Shown one piece after another: positions 25,035 through 34,023 of a DNA stretch of 64,000 bases; the first letter of the stretch is position 1; each line of letters opens with the position of its first letter. The notes under the pieces are model-generated. The model was not told where the DNA came from. It saw only the letters and a program-made list of their open reading frames with translations, and ran no database searches. A program made the position numbers and the translations under genes. The stretch comes from Denitromonas sp. (GTDB lineage Bacteria; Pseudomonadota; Gammaproteobacteria; Burkholderiales; Rhodocyclaceae). The stretch covers positions 2,432,001-2,496,000 of the forward strand of contig NZ_JAUCBR010000004.1 of assembly GCF_034676725.1 (NCBI RefSeq), read 5' to 3'.

Positions 25035-25056
25035 AAAATGACAAAATTGTCATCTT
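25035..25056. promoter_or_regulatory. CusR/CopR-type copper box
   Basis: AAAATGACAA, two bases, then TTGTCATCTT. This equals the E. coli CusR box (AAAATGACAA-N2-TTGTCATTTT) at all but one position. It lies 69 bp before the cusF start and should place the whole cusFCBA operon under an OmpR-class copper-sensing regulator. Confidence 0.85.
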
Positions 25057-25124
25057 TGCGTCAGGCTGCAGACGGAGTGGCTCGCTTAAAGTAGCGCTAT
25101 CTCAATCTCACTGAAGGAAAGACC

Positions 25125-25460
25125 ATGAAAGCACTTATCTCCGCCATTTTCGTGGCCGCCACCCTGGGTTCCGCCTTGCCTGCAAGCGCGGCAGGTGATC
25201 ACGGCCATGGTGCGATGCCCATGGCTGCAGCAACCGATGGCATGTCGGAAGGCATGGTCAAGAAGATTGATACGGCCAAGGGCAAGATCACGATCAAACA
25301 TGGCCCGCTCAAGAATCTCGGCATGCCCGGCATGACGATGGTTTTCAAAGCAGGGTCGATGGACATGCTGACCAAGGTCAAGCCGGGTGACACCGTGCAT
25401 TTCCTTGCCGAAGAGGTCGATGGAGCGTTGACGGTGACCCAGCTGGAAAGCGCTCAGTAA
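25125..25460 (+). CDS. cusF: CusF-type periplasmic copper/silver chaperone
   Basis: The 111-residue protein has a signal peptide (LGSALPASAAG), a short His/Met segment (DHGHGAMPM) and an OB-fold CusF domain. The metal site reads His59 then GMPGMTM with Met67, Met70 and Met72. In E. coli CusF the residue at position 67 is the Trp that caps Cu(I) by a cation-pi contact; here it is Met. The protein should ferry Cu(I)/Ag(I) to the CusCBA pump. GAAGGAAAGACC precedes the ATG. It is the first gene of the operon, behind a CusR box. Confidence 0.9.
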   Translation: MKALISAIFVAATLGSALPASAAGDHGHGAMPMAAATDGMSEGMVKKIDTAKGKITIKHGPLKNLGMPGMTMVFKAGSMDMLTKVKPGDTVHFLAEEVDGALTVTQLESAQ

Positions 25461-25472
25461 GCATGCACACGA

Positions 25473-25500
25473 GAGGTGCGCTCACGGTTGTGCGCACCTC
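25473..25500 (+). promoter_or_regulatory. Stem-loop between cusF and cusC
   Basis: GAGGTGCGC (25473-25481) pairs perfectly with GCGCACCTC (25492-25500) around a 10-base loop. No T-run follows, so it is better read as an RNA processing or stability element that could keep cusF mRNA more abundant than the pump genes. Confidence 0.55.
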
Positions 25501-25530
25501 GCCGACGACTACCTCCCGGACTCCAAAGCG

Positions 25531-26808
25531 ATGAAACAATTCCTGATGCGCGGTCTGCTTGCCAGCGCTCTCGGTGGCGTTGTGCTGCTTGGCCAGGTCC
25601 ATGCCCAGGCGGCTGAAGTGCCGTTGGGGGCTTCGCTCCAGGATCTTCTGTCCTACGCCCGCGAACACAATCCGGAACTGGCTGCGCGCAAGCTCGAAGC
25701 GGCCGCCAACAGGGAGCGTATTGAACCGGCCGGTGCGTTGCCCGACCCCAAATTCCTGCTTGAGTTGATGGATGTCACCAACACCATGTCGGGTGGCGGT
25801 GCGTCCTTGTTGCCCGGCGCCGTCGGGCAGACGCGTTACCGCGTGGTTCAGCCCGTGCCATTCTGGGGCAAGCGTGAGTTGCGCAGCGGCGTGGCCGAAG
25901 CCTTGGCAGATCAAAGCGCGCGCGTAGCCGACAGCACCGCGCTGGAGGTCGAGGCGCGCATCAAGACCGCCTATGTGCGCTACTACCAGGCCGACGGTCA
26001 GTCTGCGATTCTTGGTGAGACGCTTTCGCTGGTAGATGCTTTGAGCCGGCTGGTCGAGACCCGCTACAGCGTGGGACTGGTGCCGCAGCAGGACGCGATT
26101 CGAGCGCACAGCGAACTGACCACACTGAAGATTGAACGCGTCGAGGCCGAGCGCCGCCGGCGTGATGCTGCCGCCAAGCTCAATGCGCAATTGCCGCGCC
26201 GGGCCGATGCGCCGCTCGACGCGCCGACCCAACTGCCGGAGATCCCCGCGCGACTCGATCTGGCGGCGCTGTTTGAACGTGCCAAATCGCTTTCGCCGAG
26301 CTTGGCGCGCGAGCGTCTGGGGACGGATGCTGCCGCCAAGGCGCGAGAGCTCGTGCATCTGAATCGCTATCCTGATTTCAGCGTCGGCGTAACCAATAAT
26401 CGGCCGCAGAACGGCACCGATAGCTGGGATGTGATGCTGGAGCTCAACATCCCGCTTCAGCAAAGCTCACGCCGCGCCCAGGAGCGGGAGGCCGAGCGAC
26501 GTGTCGATGCCGCCCGCAGTCAGGTTGCTGCCGCCGAGGCGCGACTCAATGGTCAGTTGGGCGAAGCCTATGCCGCCTTCGACGCTAACGTCGATAAGGC
26601 GCGCCTGCTACGCGGCACGCTGCTGCCCCAGGCGCGTGCCAACTTTGATGCGGCCATGGCGGGGTACGAATCCGGCCGGGTCAATTTCAATACCCTCATC
26701 GAGGCCGAGCGGCAGATTCTGCGCGCCCGCCTCGCTTTGCTCGACGCCGAGACCGAGATCCATATTCGGCTCGCTGAACTTGAACTGCTGGTGGGAGCGC
26801 CCCTGTGA
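25531..26808 (+). CDS. cusC: Outer-membrane efflux channel, CusC/TolC family
   Basis: The 425-residue protein is the outer-membrane channel of the Cus pump. It has a signal peptide (ASALGGVVLLGQVHAQAA) and two TolC repeats of long helices. The first begins LQDLLSYAREHNPELAARKL; the second is marked by ARELVHLNRYPDFSVGVT and the equatorial AMAGYESGRVNFNTLIEAER. Length is normal. Its stop overlaps the GTG of cusB, so the genes are coupled. Its periplasmic tip should dock onto CusB. Confidence 0.88.
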   Translation: MKQFLMRGLLASALGGVVLLGQVHAQAAEVPLGASLQDLLSYAREHNPELAARKLEAAANRERIEPAGALPDPKFLLELMDVTNTMSGGGASLLPGAVGQTRYRVVQPVPFWGKRELRSGVAEALADQSARVADSTALEVEARIKTAYVRYYQADGQSAILGETLSLVDALSRLVETRYSVGLVPQQDAIRAHSELTTLKIERVEAERRRRDAAAKLNAQLPRRADAPLDAPTQLPEIPARLDLAALFERAKSLSPSLARERLGTDAAAKARELVHLNRYPDFSVGVTNNRPQNGTDSWDVMLELNIPLQQSSRRAQEREAERRVDAARSQVAAAEARLNGQLGEAYAAFDANVDKARLLRGTLLPQARANFDAAMAGYESGRVNFNTLIEAERQILRARLALLDAETEIHIRLAELELLVGAPL

Positions 26809-28331
26809 AACGACCTATTCCCCTGACTCTGGCCGTGGTGGCTGTTGGCGTAGCACTGTCGGCCGCCTATTGGGCGGGTGGCCGCCATTCGACAGTCACG
26901 ACCGATTTGCTGCCTGCAGCGCATGCGGCGGAAACCGCAGCGGATGGTGGCAAACCGGCACGCAAGATTCTTTACTACCGCAACCCGATGGGCTTGCCGG
27001 ATACCTCGCCTGAGCCGAAAAAGGACTCGATGGGCATGGACTACATTCCGGTTTATGAAGGCGACGAGCCGGACGGCGAGGGCGCGGTCAAGGTCAGCCC
27101 GGCGCGCTTGCAGACGCTCGGTGTCAAGACAGCGATGGCCGAGATGCGTGCGATGGATGCGGCGGTGCGTGCGGTTGGCCGGGTGGAGATCAACGAGCGC
27201 GCCATTCATGATGTGGCACCGCGCTTCGAGGGCTGGATTGAGCGACTGTATGTGAACGCCAGCGGCGATCCGGTCAAGCGCGGTCAGCCGCTGTTTTCGG
27301 TGTACAGCCCGGAACTGGTGTCGGCACAGAAGGAACTGGCGATTGCACGCGAGCTGAAGCTCGATGCGCCAGATGTGGACCCCGCTGCGCACGAAGCCGC
27401 CGTCCGTCTCGCAGAGGCTGCGCGTGAGCGCCTGGCCAATTGGCAGGTCGCGGCGTCCGATGGCAGGGTCGCCAGTCGCTTGACCTTCAACTCGCCGGCG
27501 TCTGGCTTCGTGCTGGAGAAGAAGGCGGTCGAGGGGATGCGCTTCATGCCGGGGACGGCGATCTACCGGATTGCCGATCTGTCGACGGTGTGGGTGATCG
27601 CCGATGTGTATGAAAAAGATCTGGCTCGCGTAAAGGTCGGCGAAATGGCCAAGATCAGCCTGGAGTCGTTTCCGAATCAGGCGTTTGACGCCAAAATCAC
27701 CTATCTCTACCCAACTTTGAATGCAGCGACCCGGACCACTTCGGTGCGCTTGGAGCTGCCCAATCGAGACGGCTTGCTGCGCCCCGGCATGTTTGCCCAT
27801 GTCGACATCGCGTCCGCTGGCGGCGTCACCCGTTTGACGGTACCCAAGTCGGCGCTCATCGACACCGGCGAGCGACAGGTGGTGCTGCGAGTCGAGGGTG
27901 AGGGCAAGTTCAAGCCGCAGCCGGTGAAAGTCGGGTTGCGCGGGAGGGATCGCATTGAGATTCTGGAGGGCTTGGAGGACGGTGCTGAAGTAGTCGTGGC
28001 AGCCAACTTCCTGATCGACGCGGAGAGCAATCTCAAGGCCGCACTGTCGACATTCTCGGCGCCTGATGCAGCGACAGCCAAAACCTATGAGGCGATTGGC
28101 TCGGTGGATTCGGTCGATGTGTCTTCCGACACCGTGTCGATGAACCACGAGGCGATTCCAGCGCTGCAATGGCCGGCCATGACCATGGAATTCGGTCTGG
28201 CCAGCAAGGAGGTCATCAAGGGGGTGCTGCCAGGGCAGCCGGTGCGCTTTACCTTCGAAGACCGGGGCGATGGTGAGTTCGTGATCGTGAAGGTCGAGCA
28301 AGCCGACGCAGCCGCGCACAAGGGGCATTGA
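26805..28331 (+). CDS. cusB: RND periplasmic adaptor with fused CusF domain
   Basis: The 508-residue adaptor has a signal/anchor (LAVVAVGVALSAAYWAGG) and a heavy-metal-binding YHS-like motif (YYRNPMGLPD and KKDSMGMDYIPVY, about 58-85). Barrel-sandwich and beta-barrel domains follow (VAPRFEGWIERLYVNASGDP, FMPGTAIYRIADLSTVWVIA). At the C-terminus is a complete CusF domain (about 425-500) with His448, Trp456, Met459 and Met461 in the canonical WPAMTM. The fusion tethers a chaperone to the pump. The start is GTG 26805 inside the cusC stop. Confidence 0.92.
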   Translation: MKRPIPLTLAVVAVGVALSAAYWAGGRHSTVTTDLLPAAHAAETAADGGKPARKILYYRNPMGLPDTSPEPKKDSMGMDYIPVYEGDEPDGEGAVKVSPARLQTLGVKTAMAEMRAMDAAVRAVGRVEINERAIHDVAPRFEGWIERLYVNASGDPVKRGQPLFSVYSPELVSAQKELAIARELKLDAPDVDPAAHEAAVRLAEAARERLANWQVAASDGRVASRLTFNSPASGFVLEKKAVEGMRFMPGTAIYRIADLSTVWVIADVYEKDLARVKVGEMAKISLESFPNQAFDAKITYLYPTLNAATRTTSVRLELPNRDGLLRPGMFAHVDIASAGGVTRLTVPKSALIDTGERQVVLRVEGEGKFKPQPVKVGLRGRDRIEILEGLEDGAEVVVAANFLIDAESNLKAALSTFSAPDAATAKTYEAIGSVDSVDVSSDTVSMNHEAIPALQWPAMTMEFGLASKEVIKGVLPGQPVRFTFEDRGDGEFVIVKVEQADAAAHKGH

Positions 28332-28332
28332 G

Positions 28333-31300
28333 ATGCTTGATCGCCTCATTGAATGGTCGGCGCGTAATGTGTTTCTGGTGCTGTTGATCAGCTTGGCCGT
28401 GATCGGTGGCGGCGTATACGCCGTCAAGACGACACCGCTCGATGCACTCCCTGATTTGTCTGATACCCAGGTCATCGTGTTTACGCCCTATCAGGGGCAA
28501 GCGCCCCGGGTGGTGGAAGACCAGGTGACCTATCCGCTCACGACGGCCATGCTGGCGGTACCCAAAGCGAAGGTGGTGCGCGGCTTTTCGATGTTCGGCG
28601 CGTCCTATGTTTACGTAATTTTCGAGGACGGCACGGACATCTATTGGGCGCGGTCGCGGGTGCTGGAATATCTGTCGGCCGCGCAGGGCAATCTACCCGA
28701 CGGCGTGACGCCGCAACTGGGTCCTGACGCCACCGGCGTGGGCTGGGTGTTCCAGTACGCGCTGACCGGCAAGGACCAGTCGCTGGCCGACCTGCGCAGT
28801 GTGCAGGACTGGTATGTGCGCTACCAGCTCACCAAGGCTGGCGGGGTGGCCGAGGTCGCCAGCGTGGGCGGTTTCGTCAAGGAATACCAGGTCATCGTCG
28901 ATCCGCACCGGCTGTCGACCTTCGGTATTCCGCTGGCGCGCGTCTCGCAGGTGATCCGCGAGTCGAACCGCGATGTGGGCGGCCGGGTGGTCGAGCTGGC
29001 GGAGAAGGAATTCATGGTGCGCGGCCTGGGCTACCTCAAGGGCGTCGAGGACATCGAAACCCTGGTGCTCAAGGCCGACGGCGGCACGCCGGTGCTGGTG
29101 CGCGACGTGGCGCGGGTCGAGCTGGTGCCGGCCGGGCGGCGCGGCATCACCGAACTGAACGGCGAGGGCGAGGTGGCCTCGGGCATCGTCATGGCGCGCT
29201 TCGGCCAGAACGCGCTCGACGTGATCGCCAACGTCAAGGCCAAGATCGAGGAGCTCAAGGCCGGCCTGCCCGAGGGCACCGAGATCGTGCCGGTGTATGA
29301 CCGCGCGCCGCTCATCGAACGCGCCATCGCCAACCTGAAATGGACGCTGTTTGAAGAGAGCCTGATCGTCGCCGCGGTGTGCATCGTCTTCCTGATGCAT
29401 GTGAGGAGTGCGCTGGTGGCCATCCTCACCCTGCCGATCGGCATCCTGATCGCCTTCATCGCCATGCGCTCGATGGACATGGGCAGCAACATCATGAGTC
29501 TGGGCGGCATTGCGATCGCCATTGGCGCGATGGTCGATGCGGCCATCGTGATGATCGAGAACGCGCATAAACACCTGGAGCGATTGCCCGAGGGCGCACC
29601 TCAGCACGACCGCGCGGCCGCGATGATCGTTGCCTGCAAGGAGGTCGGCCCTGCGCTGTTCTTCTCGCTGCTGATTATCACCGTGTCCTTCCTGCCGGTG
29701 TTCACCTTAGAAGGGCAGGAGGGACGGCTGTTCAGCCCGTTGGCCTTTACCAAAACCTTCGCTATGGCCGGCGCGGCGCTGCTGTCGGTGACGCTGGTGC
29801 CAGTACTGATGATGCTGTTTGTTCGCGGCCACATCATGCCGGAGCAGAAGAATCCGGTGAATCGTTTCCTGATCTGGGCCTACCGGCCGATCATCCAGTG
29901 GGTGATGCGCTTCAAGTGGGCAACTTTGCTACTGGCCGTGCTGGCGATGGCGGCGACGATCTATCCGGCGCGGCAGATCGGTTCAGAGTTCATGCCCACG
30001 CTCAACGAGGGGTCGATTTTCTACATGCCGGCGTCACTGCCGGGCATGTCGGTGACCGAGGCGGCGCGCCTGCTGCAGACCACCAACCGGGTGATCAAGA
30101 CCTTCCCCGAAGTGGAGTCTGTCTATGGCAAGTCCGGTCGCGCCAACAGCGCCACCGACCCGGCACCGATCGAGATGTTCGAGACCGTCATCAACCTCAA
30201 GCCCGAGGCCGACTGGCGGCCGGGCATGACGGTGGACAAACTCATCGCCGAGATGGACGCCGCGCTCAAGTTTCCCGGTGTGGCCAACTCATGGACCATG
30301 CCGATCAAGGCGCGCATTGACATGCTCTCGACCGGCATCCGCACGCCGGTGGGCGTCAAGGTGTTTGGTAAGGACCTTGGCGAAATCGAAAAGCTGGCGC
30401 GGCAGATCGAGCAGGCGGTCAAGGATGTGCCCGGTACCACCAGTGCCTACGCCGAGCGCGTGACCGGCGGGTACTATCTCGACATTACGCCAAGGCGAGA
30501 GCAACTGGCGCGTTATGGCATCACTGTGGGCGAGTTCCAGCAGGTGGTGGCGACGGCCCTGGGCGGCGCGCCGGTGACCACCGCGGTCGAAGGGCTGGAG
30601 CGCTACAACGTGACGGTGCGCTACCCGCGCGCCTTGCGCGAGGACACGCAGCGCATCGCCAACGAAGTCTTCGTGCCCAGCGCGGCCGGCATGATTCCGC
30701 TCGGTCAACTCGCCGACGTGCAACTACGCAACGGCCCGCCGGGGATCAAGACCGAGAATGCGCTGCTCGCCGCTTACGTGTTCGTCGATATCCGCGACCG
30801 GGACGTGGGATCCTATGTGAAAGAAGCGCAGCAGGCGGTTGCCGACAAGGTCAGCTTCCCGCCGGGCTATTACGCCACCTGGTCGGGCCAGTTCGAATAC
30901 ATGGAGCGGGCCAAGGCGAAACTCTCGTTGGTCGTGCCGCTAACCCTGGCGATCATCTTCGTGCTGCTGTATCTCAACTTCCGTCGCCTGGCCGAAACCC
31001 TGATCGTCATGCTGTCGGTGCCCTTCGCGCTGGTGGGCGGCATCTGGCTGATGTGGTGGCTCGGCTACAACATGAGCGTGGCGGTGGCGGTGGGTTTCAT
31101 CGCGCTGGCGGGGGTGGCGGCCGAGACCGGGGTGGTGATGCTGATCTACCTCGATCAGGCATGGGAGGAGATCAAGGCCGAACGCCTGGCCAAGGGCGCC
31201 CAGCCCGACGTGGCAGATCTCTATCACGCCATCATGGAAGGCGCGGTCGAGCGGGTGCGGCCCAAGATGATGACCGTGGTGGCCATCATGGCCGGCCTGC

Positions 31301-31506
31301 TGCCCATCATGTGGTCCACCGGCACCGGCTCCGAAGTCATGAGCCGCATTGCGGCACCCATGGTTGGCGGGATGATCTCGTCGACAGTGCTGACGCTGGG
31401 CGTGATTCCGGCACTCTATGCGTTGGTCAAGCAGTGGCGCTTGAAGCGAGGCCTGGAAACGCCCCGTGCGGTGGTGAAGCCCGACCTGGTTCCCGAGCCA
31501 AGCTAG
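28333..31506 (+). CDS. cusA: Copper/silver RND efflux pump
   Basis: The 1057-residue inner-membrane RND transporter pumps Cu(I)/Ag(I) out through CusB and CusC by proton antiport. The protonation helix reads AIGAMVDAAIVMIENAH, the HME4 (Cu/Ag) pattern rather than the CzcA pattern. The first helix is NVFLVLLISLAVIGGGVYAV, and a typical CusA segment is GSEFMPTLNEGSIFYMPASL, here with methionines lining the periplasmic cleft. Length is complete. ATG 28333 follows the cusB stop by one base. The stretch 28850-31400 is noticeably more GC-rich than its 5' end, possibly a recombination patch. Confidence 0.94.
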   Translation: MLDRLIEWSARNVFLVLLISLAVIGGGVYAVKTTPLDALPDLSDTQVIVFTPYQGQAPRVVEDQVTYPLTTAMLAVPKAKVVRGFSMFGASYVYVIFEDGTDIYWARSRVLEYLSAAQGNLPDGVTPQLGPDATGVGWVFQYALTGKDQSLADLRSVQDWYVRYQLTKAGGVAEVASVGGFVKEYQVIVDPHRLSTFGIPLARVSQVIRESNRDVGGRVVELAEKEFMVRGLGYLKGVEDIETLVLKADGGTPVLVRDVARVELVPAGRRGITELNGEGEVASGIVMARFGQNALDVIANVKAKIEELKAGLPEGTEIVPVYDRAPLIERAIANLKWTLFEESLIVAAVCIVFLMHVRSALVAILTLPIGILIAFIAMRSMDMGSNIMSLGGIAIAIGAMVDAAIVMIENAHKHLERLPEGAPQHDRAAAMIVACKEVGPALFFSLLIITVSFLPVFTLEGQEGRLFSPLAFTKTFAMAGAALLSVTLVPVLMMLFVRGHIMPEQKNPVNRFLIWAYRPIIQWVMRFKWATLLLAVLAMAATIYPARQIGSEFMPTLNEGSIFYMPASLPGMSVTEAARLLQTTNRVIKTFPEVESVYGKSGRANSATDPAPIEMFETVINLKPEADWRPGMTVDKLIAEMDAALKFPGVANSWTMPIKARIDMLSTGIRTPVGVKVFGKDLGEIEKLARQIEQAVKDVPGTTSAYAERVTGGYYLDITPRREQLARYGITVGEFQQVVATALGGAPVTTAVEGLERYNVTVRYPRALREDTQRIANEVFVPSAAGMIPLGQLADVQLRNGPPGIKTENALLAAYVFVDIRDRDVGSYVKEAQQAVADKVSFPPGYYATWSGQFEYMERAKAKLSLVVPLTLAIIFVLLYLNFRRLAETLIVMLSVPFALVGGIWLMWWLGYNMSVAVAVGFIALAGVAAETGVVMLIYLDQAWEEIKAERLAKGAQPDVADLYHAIMEGAVERVRPKMMTVVAIMAGLLPIMWSTGTGSEVMSRIAAPMVGGMISSTVLTLGVIPALYALVKQWRLKRGLETPRAVVKPDLVPEPS

Positions 31507-31530
31507 TCAACACGACTTGCGCGAAGACAA

Positions 31531-31559
31531 CGGCCGGGCGGCTAGCATGCGCCCGGCCG
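31531..31559 (+). terminator. Terminator-like hairpin after cusA
   Basis: CGGCCGGGC (31531-31539) pairs with GCCCGGCCG (31551-31559), an 11-base loop between them, 25 bp after the cusA stop. The following CCGTCGTTT is only mildly T-rich, so termination may be partial. Confidence 0.6.
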
Positions 31560-31742
31560 CCGTCGTTTACGGCGCAGCAGACGTCCGGGATGCGTGCTTG
31601 TTCAAGGTCACGGGATCACGACATTTGGCTAACGACAATGTAATTCCCGGGTCAGCGTCCGGTCGGTGTCAGCCCCTTAGGATGTCCTCACGGTCGGATA
31701 TACGAAGTTCGACTCAGTTGAATACTTTCCAAGGAGAACACC

Positions 31743-32129
31743 ATGAAAACCACCCTGATCAAACTGTCCTTCATCGCCGCTGTTGGTGGCATTGGCGCGA
31801 CATCAGCCTACGCTCACCCGGACTACACCGAGGCCGGCGCTCACTGGCTGAATCATGTGTCTGAGTCAACAGCTCAACCCACGGACAACCAGATGGCCCC
31901 CTTTGGCTACAAGGCCGTTGCCGCACCCGATCGGGAAATCACGCTGAGCGGTGGGGAGAAATACCTGAACGTGAGCCAACTCGAAACTGTTCGCGTCACG
32001 GTCGACGGAAAGAGCGTGGACTGGACCTTCGATACGCTCGGTACTCGTCCATTCCCGCTGTCCGAGGTCATTCCCGGCACCAAGGGCGTCACAGTCTATG
32101 TGTCCGGAAGCCCTGATTACGCCGGCTAA
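31743..32129 (+). CDS. czcE: CzcE-family periplasmic copper-binding protein
   Basis: The 128-residue protein has a signal peptide (SFIAAVGGIGATSAYAHP) and a domain with the CzcE pattern: APDREITLSGGEKYLNVSQ, ETVRVTVDGKSVDWTFDTL, then VTVYVSGSPDYAG. CzcE of Cupriavidus metallidurans is a periplasmic dimer that binds Cu(II). CCAAGGAGAACACC precedes the ATG. It has its own promoter region after the cusA hairpin (about 180 bases with no recognised operator) and is followed by copK. Confidence 0.75.
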   Translation: MKTTLIKLSFIAAVGGIGATSAYAHPDYTEAGAHWLNHVSESTAQPTDNQMAPFGYKAVAAPDREITLSGGEKYLNVSQLETVRVTVDGKSVDWTFDTLGTRPFPLSEVIPGTKGVTVYVSGSPDYAG

Positions 32130-32203
32130 GGCCTGAAGAACATTTGCGCAGCCGGATTCTCCGAATGCGCTCGCGACATAACTCAATGCTCCAGGAGTCA
32201 ATC

Positions 32204-32482
32204 ATGATCAAGAAAGCACTTACCATTATTGCCATCAGCGCAGTCAGCATCTCCGCCTTCGCCGCCGACGCAGCACTCGTCGAGAAGTCTATCCCGTTGA
32301 AGGATGGCGCGACGGTGTACATCTTCAAAGACGGGAAGATGGGCATGGAGGACAAGTTTGGAAGAGCCACACACATGCAACCGGGGCATGTGATGGAAAC
32401 GACCGATGGCCAGAAAATCATCATGAACGGCAATGAAATCTGGCGATTGGATGCACTCATCCACAAGGACCATCGCGGTTAA
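32204..32482 (+). CDS. copK: CopK-family periplasmic copper-binding protein
   Basis: The 92-residue precursor has a short signal peptide (LTIIAISAVSISAFAAD). The mature all-beta domain is very close to the CopK pattern: VEKSIPLKDGATVYIFKDGK, MGMEDKFGRATHM, GHVMETTDGQKIIMNGNEIW and a C-terminal HKDHRG. In CopK a row of methionines binds Cu(I), which then allows Cu(II) binding; MGMEDKF, HMQPGHVM and IIMNG supply them here. ATG 32204 (CCAGGAGTCAATC before it) was chosen over an upstream in-frame ATG at 32144, because the signal peptide begins there. Confidence 0.9.
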   Translation: MIKKALTIIAISAVSISAFAADAALVEKSIPLKDGATVYIFKDGKMGMEDKFGRATHMQPGHVMETTDGQKIIMNGNEIWRLDALIHKDHRG

Positions 32483-32643
32483 GGACTTGATGCCGCGGAC
32501 GTTGACCTTTCGGCAAATGTTGGGGCTGGTCGGCGTCCATGTGGCCACTCTTCGAGCAAATCGGTGGCAGGTCTATGTTGCCGAGCAGACTCCCAGATTC
32601 GGCACCAAAACGATAAGAAGCAGTTGGAAACCGAGGGGATTCT

Positions 32644-33972
32644 TTAGACACCTGTTCGGTGAGCAGGTGTTAGTGATAGCCCGATAGCTGTCATCTTCGA
32701 ATCTGAATGTGCAAAAACCCGGCCTTCATGCATGCGTGCAATTGCGGCGACGATGGAGAGGCCAAGCCCAAAATTGTTCTCTTGTCCGTGCGCGCGAGAT
32801 AGGTCATGTCGATAGAAACGATCGAAAATCCGGTCGATCTCTTCGGGGGGGATTGCTTCACCCACGTTCTCGACTGACAGCAGTACTTTTCCATTTTCGA
32901 CGCCGATTCGCACGGCAACGCGTGTGTCGGCGTGGCCGTACCGGGCTGCATTCGAAAGCAGGTTGGATAGCGCCCGTCTTAGAAGCGCTCGGTCGGCTGC
33001 GACGCTTGCATCACCGAGCACCACACCACGAAGTCCATTCTCGGCCAAGGCGGCCTCGTGGTATTCCAATACTTCAGATGCCAGATTGGCAAGGCTGTTG
33101 ATCATTTCTGCGCGCACACTGATGCCGCGATCGACTTGCGCAAGAAATAGCATGTCGTTGATCAGGCCTGAAAGGCGTTGTAGCTCTTCAAGATTTGACC
33201 CAAGAAAATCGAGCAGGTCCTCGCGCGTCCGGGTGCCCGTCAAGGCCAATTCGGTTTGACCGACAAGCGTCGCCAAAGGCGTACGAAGCTCGTGAGCGAC
33301 GTCTGCGTTAAATGCTTCAAGTTGAACATATGCGCGCTCTAGTCTTTCCAGCACCGCGTTGAATTGCACAATCAGCGGTTGGAATTCTTCAGCCTGTGTT
33401 TGGCCATCAAGGCGTTCACTTAGCCGCTCAGGCACCAGCTGCTTTGCCTGAGCTGCCAATTCATTTACCGGTTTGAGGGAGTGGCGCACAAGTCGCGCGC
33501 CACAATAGGACACGAGAAGTGTTCCACCAAGGGCGCTTGCAAACAAGGTCCAGGCCAATCGCGTCAGCATTGTCGCGTCTGAACTGGTATCCAGGGTCAA
33601 GGTAACGTGCATGACGCCATCGTTGAGCCAGCGGGCAGGCACCTGAAAATAAACGGAGCGTCGTTGTTCGGCGCGGTCGGTTTTGGTGCCCCTTGGAAAA
33701 ACCGTACGCTCTCCGTGCAAAGCCAGTTCAAGGCGGAGATCGAAGCGGCCGAAAAAAAAATCGTCAAGCTTGTGTTGAAGTGTTTTTATATCGCCCTGAG
33801 TCGCCACCTCTTCAATTAGATGCTGAACAATCTTTTGATATTGCCCCAGCGTCGAATCTTGGCGGTCGATGAAACTCATGGTTGTCGCAAAATAGATCAC
33901 GCTGCAAACGATCCCCAAGCCGAGAAAGGCCAATGCAGCAAGCCATCGAGTGAGCCAACGCCGCAGCGACAT
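32644..33972 (-). CDS. Heavy-metal sensor histidine kinase (CusS/CzcS type)
   Basis: The 442-residue membrane kinase has a first helix (LAALAFLGLGIVCSVIYFA, about 11-29), a periplasmic sensor domain of about 105 residues and a second helix (TLFASALGGTLLVSYCGARL). A HAMP segment follows, then the phospho-acceptor His227 in FNADVAHELRTPLATL, an N box (ALSNLLSNAARYGH) and GLGLSIVAAIARMHEGRV. I took ATG 33972, behind AGGAG with 8-base spacing, rather than ATG 34021-34023, which lacks a ribosome site. No response regulator is adjacent; the only one in the island is 10.5 kb away. It points away from czcC across a 640-base divergent promoter region. Confidence 0.9.
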   Translation of the reverse strand: MSLRRWLTRWLAALAFLGLGIVCSVIYFATTMSFIDRQDSTLGQYQKIVQHLIEEVATQGDIKTLQHKLDDFFFGRFDLRLELALHGERTVFPRGTKTDRAEQRRSVYFQVPARWLNDGVMHVTLTLDTSSDATMLTRLAWTLFASALGGTLLVSYCGARLVRHSLKPVNELAAQAKQLVPERLSERLDGQTQAEEFQPLIVQFNAVLERLERAYVQLEAFNADVAHELRTPLATLVGQTELALTGTRTREDLLDFLGSNLEELQRLSGLINDMLFLAQVDRGISVRAEMINSLANLASEVLEYHEAALAENGLRGVVLGDASVAADRALLRRALSNLLSNAARYGHADTRVAVRIGVENGKVLLSVENVGEAIPPEEIDRIFDRFYRHDLSRAHGQENNFGLGLSIVAAIARMHEGRVFAHSDSKMTAIGLSLTPAHRTGV

Positions 33973-34023
33973 CAGGCCCGCTCCTGCCGGTTTTTTCTGA
34001 CGAGTCTTGTCAATCTGGGTCAT

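Noticed and set aside
31615..31645. ACATT/AATGT dyad before czcE
   Set aside because: Five-base arms with 11 bases between are expected by chance, and it matches no copper or zinc box.
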